In this document: in pieces, positions 53,523 through 60,453 of the stretch
Position numbering within the stretch: the first letter of the stretch is position 1
Layout of the letters: each line of letters opens with the position of its first letter
DNA from: an uncultured Anaerolineae bacterium
GTDB taxonomy: Bacteria > Chloroflexota > Anaerolineae > Aggregatilineales > Phototrophicaceae
Assembly (NCBI GenBank): GCA_937944445.1
Contig: CALDYP010000019.1
Span: forward strand, 1 to 62,935
Length of the DNA: 62,935 nucleotides
Direction: 5' to 3'
Made by a program: the position numbers and the translations under genes
The notes under the pieces: model-generated
What the model was told of the DNA's origin: nothing
Seen by the model: the letters and a program-made list of their open reading frames with translations, nothing else
Databases searched by the model: none

Positions 53523-54770
53523 ATGAGCGAAGCCCCTGAAATAAGCTCAGAAATCCCACCCGTTGAGCCGCTCGTAGCCTATCAACCAGAGTGGTCACCG
53601 TGGATGCGTCAGTTTATGACAGTTGTGCTGGTGATCGCGGTCGTGTTTGGCTTGGTGCTGCTGCTGCCCGTCTTGCAGATCCTCGTCTCGACCTTTTTGC
53701 TGGCTTTCTTGATGTATGTTCCGGCGCGCTTCATCGCCATCAACACGCGGCTGCGGCTGCGCGGCGCGCTCGTGGTCGTATACACGCTGTTGATCGTGTC
53801 GATTACGCTGGCGATTGTGGTGCTGCTGCCGAACGTGCTGCGCCTGATCCAATCTGTGCCAACTGGGCTGCAAACCTTGCAAGCGCGCGCGGCGGACTTT
53901 TTGCGCGGGATTGAACCCGGCTCAATCGTGATCCCAATCCTCGAAATCGACGCGGAGACGCTGCTCGGGCCGCTGCGCCTGCTGCTCACCCCTGAGATGA
54001 TCGACCCCCTGAACCCGCCAACAACGACTGCAGGCGACGCGCTGGCGGGGATCAACTTTGGTGCGATCATCTCCGTCGTGACGAACTTAGCCACCGGCTT
54101 GCTGGCGGCCATCTCAGGGTTGATTTCGACGGGCTTTCTGGCGGTCTTCTTGTCGCTGCTGATCTTGCTTGACCTGCCGAACTACCAGAACGGGCTGATG
54201 GGGATGATCCCGCGGCCTTACCACCGCGAAATACACATCCTGTTCTACCGCATCGGGCAGGTGTGGCGCGGCTTCTTCCGCGGGCAGGTGACGGTTGGGA
54301 TCATCATCGGCGTGCTGACGATGGTGCAGCTCTCCGTGATGGGCATCCCGCAGCCGGTGGGCTTGTCGGTCGTCGTGGCGTTGATCTCGCTCATTCCGAC
54401 CATCGGCGGGTTCATCTCGCTCGTGCCGTTAGGGATCGTGCCGCTGATCTTCGGCTCCAGCGTGCTAACCGACATGTCTAACTTGGGGGTGGCGCTGCTA
54501 GTGGTCGGGATCAACGTCTTGTGGACGCAGATCATCTGGAACATCGTCGCGCCCAAGATCATCGGGGATGCGGTGTCGCTGCCGCTGCCGGTGATCATCG
54601 TCGGCATCGTGATCGGCGCGGCGTTGGGCGGCGTGTTGGGCGCGTTCTTGATCGTGCCGATTGCGGGGTCGCTGCGTCTGATCGTGCTCTACATCCTCGC
54701 CAAGATCAACTCGCGCGACCCATTCCCCGGCCAGTCGATCCCGGTGCTGATGCCGCCCGACGAGCTATGA
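53523..54770 (+). CDS. AI-2E family transporter (PerM/TqsA-like)
   Basis: 415-aa membrane protein with about eight helices: two at the N terminus (FMTVVLVIAVVFGLVLLLPV, TFLLAFLMYVPARFIA), one at about 85-105, an extracytoplasmic segment, and the conserved C-terminal block FFRGQVTVGIIIGVLTMVQL, GLSVVVALISLIPTIGGFISLVPLG and PKIIGDAVSLPLPVIIVGIVIGAALGGVLGAFLIVPI. Family members export autoinducer-2 or act as Na+/H+ antiporters; function here is unknown. The ATG at 53523 is chosen because the -10 (53474-53479) lies after the more upstream in-frame ATG. It converges on hom with a 6-bp overlap. Confidence 0.88.
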   Translation: MSEAPEISSEIPPVEPLVAYQPEWSPWMRQFMTVVLVIAVVFGLVLLLPVLQILVSTFLLAFLMYVPARFIAINTRLRLRGALVVVYTLLIVSITLAIVVLLPNVLRLIQSVPTGLQTLQARAADFLRGIEPGSIVIPILEIDAETLLGPLRLLLTPEMIDPLNPPTTTAGDALAGINFGAIISVVTNLATGLLAAISGLISTGFLAVFLSLLILLDLPNYQNGLMGMIPRPYHREIHILFYRIGQVWRGFFRGQVTVGIIIGVLTMVQLSVMGIPQPVGLSVVVALISLIPTIGGFISLVPLGIVPLIFGSSVLTDMSNLGVALLVVGINVLWTQIIWNIVAPKIIGDAVSLPLPVIIVGIVIGAALGGVLGAFLIVPIAGSLRLIVLYILAKINSRDPFPGQSIPVLMPPDEL

Positions 54771-55781
54771 CACGGCGCGGATGGCCAGCAGGTCGGCCAG
54801 CAGCCCGAAGCCCGTTTGCAGGCGGCCCGCCCCCACGCCGATGAGCGTCACCGGCCCGAGCGGCTCGGTGTCGTAGGTGATGGCGTTCGTTGCGCCTTTG
54901 ACCGCCGCCAGCGGATCGCTCAAAGGCAGGCGCACGGGGCGCACGCTGCCGCCGTGGGGCGTCACGTCCGCGATGAGCCGGTAGCACTCGCCGACGGTCT
55001 GCGCGTCACGGATGTCTGCCGGTGTGAGCTGGGTGATGCCCTCTACGGCGATATCGTCCATCGTGAGGCAGCCCCCCAACACCGTGTTGGCGATGATGAG
55101 CGCTTTGCCGGCGGCGTCCCAGCCTTCGACGTCGGCGGCGGGGTCGGCTTCCGCGTAGCCGAGGCGCTGGGCTTCAGCCAGCGCGTCTTGATAGGTCGCG
55201 CCGGTTTCCATCAAAGTGAGCATGTAGTTGGTCGTGCCGTTGAGGATGCCGCGCGCGCGCGTGATGGTGGCCCCAGCCAAGCCCTGCTGCGCGAGCGCGA
55301 CGGCGGGCGTGCCGGACATGACGGTGGCCTCAAAGCGCACTTGCTTCTGCACGGCGGCGGCCGCAGCCTTGACCTGCGCGTAATGCAGCGCCACCACGCC
55401 CTTGTTGGCCAAGATGACGTGTTTGTGCGTCTCCAACGCGCGCAGGCAGTAGTCCGTTGCGGGTTGGCCGGTTTGCAGGTTGGAGGGGGTCGCCTCGATC
55501 ATCACCTCGGCGCTGCTGCGCGCGATCAGCTCTTCGGTCGTCCAATCGTGAATCAAGCCGGGGGAATCGGGGTAGGTGTGGAGGTCACCGCGCTGGGCGG
55601 CCATCAACAGCGCGTCGAGGTCAAGGCCGTTGGGATGATAGAGCACCCCGCGCGAGCGCGTGGCCACGCCGACGACGTTGGCAATCAGCCCATGAGCTTG
55701 GCGCAAGAAAGCCGCTTGATCGCGCAGCAGTTGGACGAACCCCTGACCGACTGTCCCAAACCCGACGAGGATGATGCGCAT
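54765..55781 (-). CDS. hom: Homoserine dehydrogenase (short form without ACT domain)
   Basis: Reduces aspartate semialdehyde to homoserine for threonine and methionine synthesis. The 338-aa protein has the NAD(P) motif ILVGFGTVGQGFVQLL, ANKGVVALHYAQVK, FEATVMSGTPAVAL, the signature ARGILNGTTNYMLTLM and GYAEADPAADVEGWDAAGKALIIAN with the catalytic Lys/Asp region. It ends after about 338 residues, so the C-terminal ACT regulatory domain of longer enzymes is absent. AAGGGAAA lies upstream of the ATG at 55781. No thrB or thrC lies nearby. Confidence 0.93.
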   Translation of the reverse strand: MRIILVGFGTVGQGFVQLLRDQAAFLRQAHGLIANVVGVATRSRGVLYHPNGLDLDALLMAAQRGDLHTYPDSPGLIHDWTTEELIARSSAEVMIEATPSNLQTGQPATDYCLRALETHKHVILANKGVVALHYAQVKAAAAAVQKQVRFEATVMSGTPAVALAQQGLAGATITRARGILNGTTNYMLTLMETGATYQDALAEAQRLGYAEADPAADVEGWDAAGKALIIANTVLGGCLTMDDIAVEGITQLTPADIRDAQTVGECYRLIADVTPHGGSVRPVRLPLSDPLAAVKGATNAITYDTEPLGPVTLIGVGAGRLQTGFGLLADLLAIRAVS

Positions 55782-55876
55782 GGATTTCCCTTTCAACGTA
55801 ATGCGATTGCCACAGCTGCGCGTCATAATAAGATCGTTCAACATTGTAGCATGCAAAGGATGGAAAGGAACCGAGG

Positions 55877-56845
55877 ATGCGTGTTTTTGTGACTCGACAG
55901 GTGCTGCCAGAGGGCATTGCTGCGCTGCGAGACTATGCAACGGTGCGCGTTTGGGAAGGGGATTGGCCTGTTCCGCGCGATGTGCTGTTGGAAGAAGCCG
56001 CCGAGTGTGATGGGCTGCTCACGATGGTGACCGACCGCGTCGATGAGGCAGTGTTAGCCAACCCTAACCTCAAAGTCGTCAGCAACTACGGCGTGGGCTA
56101 TGACAACATCGACGTGGCAGCAGCCACGGCTTACGGCGTGCCCATCGGCAACACGCCCGACGCGGTGACCGAACCCACCGCCGACCTCACGTTTGCGCTG
56201 CTGCTGAGCGCAGCGCGGCGCATCCCCGAAGGCGAGCGTTACGTGCATGACGGCCTCTGGCAGGCGTGGGATCCAACGCTGCTGCTGGGGATGCGCGTGA
56301 CGGGCGCGACGTTGGGGATCATCGGCTTTGGGCGCATCGGCCAAGCGGTGGCGCGGCGCGCGCAGGGCTTCAACATGCGCCTTCTCTACAGCGGCAAGCC
56401 GCAGCCCGCTGCCGCCGAACTAGGGGCGCAGCACGTCAGCCTTGAGGAGCTGCTGACTGAAAGCGACTTTGTGACGGTGCACGCCCCACTCAACGATCAG
56501 ACGTATCACCTCATCAGTTACCGTGAGCTAGCGCTGATGAAGCCGACTGCTCTGCTCATCAACACCGCACGGGGGGGCGTAGTCGATCCGACGGCACTGT
56601 ATGAAGCGCTGCGCGATGGTGTGATCGCGCAGGCTGCGCTCGACGTCACCGAGCCAGAGCCGATCCCGCTGGACAGCCCGCTGCTGACGCTCAGCAACTG
56701 TTTGATCGTGCCGCACATCGGCAGCGCGACCGTCAGCGCGCGCATCCACATGGGGCAGCAGGCCAGCGAGAACGTGATCGCGGGGCTGCTCGGCCAGCGT
56801 CTGCCGAACTGCGTCAACCCAGAGGTTTATGAGCGCAATGCCTGA
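55877..56845 (+). CDS. D-2-hydroxyacid dehydrogenase, glyoxylate/hydroxypyruvate reductase type
   Basis: 322-aa NAD(P)-dependent enzyme. Substrate domain: SNYGVGYDNIDVAAATAYGVPIGNTPDAVTEPTADL. Nucleotide domain: LGIIGFGRIGQAVARRAQGFNM. The catalytic Arg is in INTARGGVVD, Glu in ALDVTEPEPI and His in VPHIGSAT. The GNTPDAVTEPTAD block is typical of glyoxylate reductase / D-glycerate dehydrogenase (GyaR/GhrB). It probably reduces glyoxylate or hydroxypyruvate. It is divergent from hom. Confidence 0.92.
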   Translation: MRVFVTRQVLPEGIAALRDYATVRVWEGDWPVPRDVLLEEAAECDGLLTMVTDRVDEAVLANPNLKVVSNYGVGYDNIDVAAATAYGVPIGNTPDAVTEPTADLTFALLLSAARRIPEGERYVHDGLWQAWDPTLLLGMRVTGATLGIIGFGRIGQAVARRAQGFNMRLLYSGKPQPAAAELGAQHVSLEELLTESDFVTVHAPLNDQTYHLISYRELALMKPTALLINTARGGVVDPTALYEALRDGVIAQAALDVTEPEPIPLDSPLLTLSNCLIVPHIGSATVSARIHMGQQASENVIAGLLGQRLPNCVNPEVYERNA

Positions 56846-56879
56846 CGATGAGCCACTGCATCCGTGGGGTTGTAGACAC

Positions 56880-57021
56880 TGATGAAAGGGAGTGTCTAAA
56901 TTCGAACAGAGGCCTCATCCAGCCCCCTCTACGGGGCGCGCCCTAGCCGAGTGCTTCAGCGCTCGGCGCGACGCTAAAGGCCGATGACTGTCTGATTATC
57001 TTTAGACACTCCCTGATGAAA
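56880..57021. mobile_element. 126-bp MITE with 13-bp inverted ends and 8-bp target duplication
   Basis: The element spans 56888-57013. Its ends GGGAGTGTCTAAA and TTTAGACACTCCC are exact reverse complements, and TGATGAAA occurs directly on both sides (56880-56887 and 57014-57021). An 8-bp duplication and such ends recall IS256-family elements, but no transposase is inside. The interior includes R2-like GAGGCCTCATCCAGCCCCCT and the hairpin CCGAGTGC-TTCA-GCGCTCGG. TAGACACT also occurs just outside the left end (56873-56880), possibly from an earlier event. Confidence 0.8.
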
Positions 57022-57052
57022 CCAAACCTGCCCAGACGCTGCACAAAGTTGT

Positions 57053-57058
57053 TACAAT
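57053..57058 (+). promoter_or_regulatory. -10 of the isocitrate/isopropylmalate-type dehydrogenase gene
   Basis: TACAAT 36 nt before the start codon, 39 nt after the MITE. A -35 is not clear; the MITE insertion lies right upstream of where it would be. Confidence 0.5.
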
Positions 57059-57094
57059 AAGTGGCCTATCGTTGAAATACGCCGCGGATGAGAC

Positions 57095-58099
57095 ATGAGA
57101 GAACTGGTTGTGATCGAAGGTGACGGCATCAGCCATGAGGTGATCCCAGCGGCAGTGCGCGTGCTGCAATCCTTGCTGCCTGACCTGACGCTGCATCATC
57201 GCCCCGCGGGTTGGGATTACTTCAACCAAGTCGGGCGCTCGATCGACGCCGAGACCGTCGAACTGGCGCGGCAGTGCGGGGCGGTGCTGGCCGGCGCGGC
57301 CAACTCGCCTTCTTACCCAGTGGAGGGCTACCACTCGCCGATTGTGCGCCTGCGCCGTGAATTGGGCACACACGCCAACATCCGCCCCACGAGCTACCTG
57401 CCTGTGCCGACCGCGCGCCCGGGCATTGATCTGATCGTCGTCCGCGAAAACACTGAGGACGTCTACGCCAGCCCAGAGGAACTGACGACAGGCGGCGCGA
57501 TGGTGGCCAAACACATCACCACGCAGGCCTCAGAGCGCATCGCGCACACGGCGTTCATGATGGCGATTCAGAGCCAGCGCCGCCGCGTGACGGTCATTCA
57601 CAAGGCCAACGTGCTGCCACAGACGGACGGCCTGTTCCGACGGGTGGCGTTCGAAGTGGCGACGCAGTACGGCGCGCTGGAGGTGGACGATCTGCTCGTG
57701 GACACCGCCGCCTACTGGATGGTGAAAGACCCGACGCGCTTTGACGTCATCCTCACGCTCAACCAATACGGGGACATCCTCTCAGACATGGCGGCGGCGT
57801 GGGGCGGGGGCTTGGGGTTCGCGCCCGCGCTCAACCTCGGGGAGGGCGTCGCGCTGGCCGAGCCTGTCCACGGAACCGCGCCGGACATCGCCGGGCAGGG
57901 CCTCGCCAACCCAACCGCGGCCATCCTCAGCGCGGCGATGCTGCTGCGCTACCACTGGCATCTGCCGGAGTTGGCAGATCGGATCGAGCGCGCCATCGTC
58001 GAAACGCTGGAGGCCAAGCTCTTCACCGCTGACATCGTCGGGCCGCGCAGCAGCTTGAGCACACACGCCTACACCGACGAGATCATCAAGCGCTTGTGA
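57095..58099 (+). CDS. Isocitrate/isopropylmalate/homoisocitrate dehydrogenase family protein
   Basis: 334-aa beta-decarboxylating dehydrogenase. Motifs are VVIEGDGISHEVIPAAVRVL, the substrate loop SPIVRLRRELGTHANIRPTSYLP, VRENTEDVYA, the catalytic Lys/Tyr region VTVIHKANVLPQTDGLF, and the signature NQYGDILSDMAAAWGGGLGFAPALN with metal-binding Asp, then EPVHGTAPDIAGQGLANPTA. NAD preference is suggested by HGTAPDIAG with no Lys at the phosphate position. The loop has no strong specificity residue that I can assign, so isocitrate, homoisocitrate, tartrate or isopropylmalate remain possible. No leuC/leuD is nearby, which argues against leucine synthesis. Confidence 0.88.
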   Translation: MRELVVIEGDGISHEVIPAAVRVLQSLLPDLTLHHRPAGWDYFNQVGRSIDAETVELARQCGAVLAGAANSPSYPVEGYHSPIVRLRRELGTHANIRPTSYLPVPTARPGIDLIVVRENTEDVYASPEELTTGGAMVAKHITTQASERIAHTAFMMAIQSQRRRVTVIHKANVLPQTDGLFRRVAFEVATQYGALEVDDLLVDTAAYWMVKDPTRFDVILTLNQYGDILSDMAAAWGGGLGFAPALNLGEGVALAEPVHGTAPDIAGQGLANPTAAILSAAMLLRYHWHLPELADRIERAIVETLEAKLFTADIVGPRSSLSTHAYTDEIIKRL

Positions 58100-58797
58100 G
58101 CGATGATGAGCGCCGCGCCAGTGAGCATCACCGCCAGATCCAGCCATTGATCGGCGCGCAGCCCAGCCACGAAGGGCACGATGTCCCCACGCAGGAACCC
58201 GACGAGCAAGCTGCACGCCGCCACCCCTATCAGCGACAAGCCGAGCAGGGCAGGCGGCGGCAGCCTGCGCCGCGCTGCGAGCATCACTACCCCCACCCCG
58301 ACCATCCCACTCGCGCCGAGCAGATGCGTGTGGTAGCGCGGCGCGTACAGCCCGAAGCGGTCGCGCGCCTCCACCACGAGCCACGTCGGGTGCTCGGCGA
58401 GGGTGTTAACCTCTGCGCCGTGCGCGCACAGCGCCTGCTGGCAGCCCACCCACGCCGCCCAACCGATGAGCGGGGCCGCCAGCGCTAGCCCAGTGTAGAG
58501 GCCTGCCCAACGCGCCCCGCGCTGCCAGCTCATCAGCCCACAGCCGATCAGAGCGCCCCACGCTGCCCCCTGCCAGCTCAGCCCGCCTGCGCGCAGCTGC
58601 GGGATCTCGGCAAGATGATCTTGGAAGTATGCCCAATGCAGGACGACGTGCAGCGCGCGCCCCAGCAGCAACGCGGCCATCAGCCCGACGATCAGCGCAT
58701 CCGCCACGCGTGCGCGCTGCTCCCGCGGGGCCGTCCACAGAATGCTCAGGCAGAGGCCCAACACGGTAACGTTGAGAAGGTTGCTGTAGAAGCTCAT
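58069..58797 (-). CDS. Prolipoprotein diacylglyceryl transferase-like membrane protein, diverged
   Basis: 242-aa protein with about seven hydrophobic segments. GRALHVVLHWAYFQ, the LRAGGLSWQGAAWGALIGCG block and the C-terminal LRGDIVPFVAGLRADQWLDLAVML follow the Lgt layout. The signature with the essential Arg and Asn (GRxGNFxNGE) is not recognisable; the corresponding part reads LIGWAAWVGCQQALCAHGAEVN. It may therefore use another substrate or be inactive. Its 3' end overlaps the dehydrogenase gene by 31 bp. No ribosome site is evident before the ATG at 58797. Confidence 0.65.
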   Translation of the reverse strand: MSFYSNLLNVTVLGLCLSILWTAPREQRARVADALIVGLMAALLLGRALHVVLHWAYFQDHLAEIPQLRAGGLSWQGAAWGALIGCGLMSWQRGARWAGLYTGLALAAPLIGWAAWVGCQQALCAHGAEVNTLAEHPTWLVVEARDRFGLYAPRYHTHLLGASGMVGVGVVMLAARRRLPPPALLGLSLIGVAACSLLVGFLRGDIVPFVAGLRADQWLDLAVMLTGAALIIAHKRLMISSV

Positions 58798-59238
58798 GCG
58801 CAAGTTTCTTTGTGCTTAGGCCATTTCATTTATTTTTGACTCTTTTTAGAAGTATATTTTAATATTTGCTCAATTTTTTGGCAGTGACTTCATTTTTTTT
58901 GTTGATTACGAATAAATTTTATGCCGTTGTAATTCATCGTCATGAGTAAAAATGATTAGCTGTAATCGATAAGTTTAATAGATGATATAACGAAGAATGT
59001 GAGTTTTGGGCCGCTGAGCACGACGATCGCTCATTACATTTTCATATAGGCTGCTGGTTTTTCATATGTCCTTCACGAGAAAAAAGCCGCTGCAAATTTG
59101 ACACTTTACAGCATTTTCGCAGATTTTGATTGAAATATTGAAAAAATGGGCAAAATGATATATTTTTGACGCCAATAACGCACAGCATTTTTGAGCGAGC
59201 CATAACATACAGTTGATTTTGGATGGAACACGAGCAAA
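58798..59238. other. AT-rich intergenic stretch, no gene seen
   Basis: This stretch is clearly richer in A and T than the rest of the window, with many A/T tracts such as TTCATTTTTTTTGTTGATTA and GATTGAAATATTGAAAAAAT. I see no reading frame with a ribosome site, no tRNA and no tandem repeat. It leads into the Flp pilin promoter and may be a curved-DNA or UP-element-like regulatory zone, or remains of acquired DNA. Confidence 0.6.
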
Positions 59239-59295
59239 TCTTTACAGAATCTTTACGACTTGGCAGTAGACAAACTTCTAAAATAGTCGTATAGT
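59239..59295 (+). promoter_or_regulatory. Flp pilin promoter with 11-bp-spaced direct repeats
   Basis: TAGACA (59267-59272), a 17-nt spacer and TATAGT (59290-59295) form a good promoter. TCTTTAC occurs at 59239-59245 and again at 59250-59256; the 11-bp period is the hallmark of OmpR/PhoB-family binding sites, placed just upstream of the -35. Confidence 0.7.
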
Positions 59296-59350
59296 AAAGG
59301 CAAGCTCAATACAGAGCGTCATCGAAAACTCATCTACTGGAGGAATCATC

Positions 59351-59512
59351 ATGCTGTACCGTCCGCAGAACGAAGAAGGTCAAGGTCTCGTAGAATACGC
59401 TCTCATCCTCGTGTTGGTCGCCGTCGTGGTGATCGTCATCCTGACGCTGCTCGGCCCCGTGATCGGTGAGGTCTTCTCGAACATTGTCCAGAACTTCGAA
59501 GCAGTTTCGTAG
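59351..59512 (+). CDS. Flp-type pilin prepilin
   Basis: 53-aa protein. A short leader MLYRPQNEEG is followed by the Flp core QGLVEYALILVLVAVVVIVI, then LTLLGPVIGEVFSNIVQNFEAVS. Flp/Tad prepilins are cut after the Gly (here G10) by a TadV/CpaA peptidase, and the Glu of VEYA is the residue needed for assembly. GGAGG lies 8 nt before the ATG, and promoter and terminator frame the gene, so it is expressed alone. No tad secretion genes are in the window. Chloroflexota commonly carry such single flp genes; a tight-adherence pilus or a competence-type pilus is plausible. Confidence 0.88.
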   Translation: MLYRPQNEEGQGLVEYALILVLVAVVVIVILTLLGPVIGEVFSNIVQNFEAVS

Positions 59513-59532
59513 GTACATCTTCAGTGATGTGG

Positions 59533-59558
59533 AAGCGGCTCCCTCGGGGGCCGCTTTT
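59533..59558 (+). terminator. Terminator of the Flp pilin gene
   Basis: Stem AAGCGGC/GCCGCTT around TCCCTCGGGG, followed by TT and more T. Confidence 0.85.
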
Positions 59559-59567
59559 CGTTTCCCC

Positions 59568-60323
59568 TCAGTGCCCCCCCTCAACGCGCGTCACAGCTAT
59601 TGGTTCACCTGCCTGCACCACAATCGTATGCTCGAACTGCGCGCTGATCATGCGGTCGGCGGTGTAGAGCGTCCAGCCATCGCGCGCTGTACGGATCCTG
59701 CCGCGCCCCAAGCTGAAGAACGGCTCAATCGTGAACACCTGCCCCTCGACTAAAACATCATCGTAGTGCTTTTGGAAGTAGTTGGGGATGGTGGGGTCTT
59801 CGTGCAGCGCGAGGCCGACGCCGTGGCCGGTCAGCTCGCGGATGACGCTGTAGCGCCCCCGCACGGCGACCGCTTCAATCGCGCGGCTGATGTCGTAGAT
59901 GCGGTTGCCAGCCACGGCCTGCGCCATGCCCGCGTAGAGCGCGGCGCGCGTCTGATCTAGCAAGCGCGCATGCTCTGGCTTAGCGGGCGGGATGATCATC
60001 GACGCCCCCGTATCTGCCCAATAGCCTTCTAACGTCGCCGATACGTCGATGTTGACGACGTCACCGGCTTTGAGGACGCGCTCGCCGGGGATGCCATGCG
60101 CCACGGCTTCGTTGACGGAGATACACGTCCAGCCCGGGTATTTGTAGGTCATGATCGGCGCAGAGGCGGCCCCCTGCTGCTTCATGAACGCTGCGCCGAT
60201 GTTGTCAAGCTGTTTGGTAGTGATGCCCGGCTCGACGTGGCGCAGCATGTGCAGCAGCGTCTGGCCGCAGATTTGGCCGATGCGCATCAGCCCGTCTAGT
60301 TGTTGTTGGGTTTTGACGATCAC
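59568..60323 (-). CDS. map: Methionine aminopeptidase, type I
   Basis: Removes the initiator Met from nascent proteins. The 251-aa length and motifs fit type Ia: GAAFMKQQGAASAPIMTYKYPGWTCISVNEAVAHGIP with the first His, the metal ligands Asp in VNIDVSATLEGYWADTGAS, His in LTGHGVGLALHEDP, Glu in VFTIEPFF and Glu in ISAQFEHTIVV. Translation begins at GTG with AGGAA 8 nt upstream; a minus-strand TACAAT is at 60352-60357. It lies apart from ribosomal protein genes, so it may be a second copy. Confidence 0.95.
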   Translation of the reverse strand: MIVKTQQQLDGLMRIGQICGQTLLHMLRHVEPGITTKQLDNIGAAFMKQQGAASAPIMTYKYPGWTCISVNEAVAHGIPGERVLKAGDVVNIDVSATLEGYWADTGASMIIPPAKPEHARLLDQTRAALYAGMAQAVAGNRIYDISRAIEAVAVRGRYSVIRELTGHGVGLALHEDPTIPNYFQKHYDDVLVEGQVFTIEPFFSLGRGRIRTARDGWTLYTADRMISAQFEHTIVVQAGEPIAVTRVEGGH

Positions 60324-60409
60324 GCGATGGTTCCTGTGTAAGCGGCCTTGTATTGTACTGCTCTACTGAAAATCATAGAAGTGCGCCCCTCAAGCGATGC
60401 GCCCTGCGT

Positions 60410-60415
60410 TACAAT
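60410..60415 (+). promoter_or_regulatory. -10 of the transketolase promoter
   Basis: TACAAT 38 nt before the GTG start; GAGGAGG (60438-60444 region) is the ribosome site. Confidence 0.5.
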
Positions 60416-60453
60416 ATGAGCCGCGAATCATTTCAAGGTGAGGAGGCCCTACC

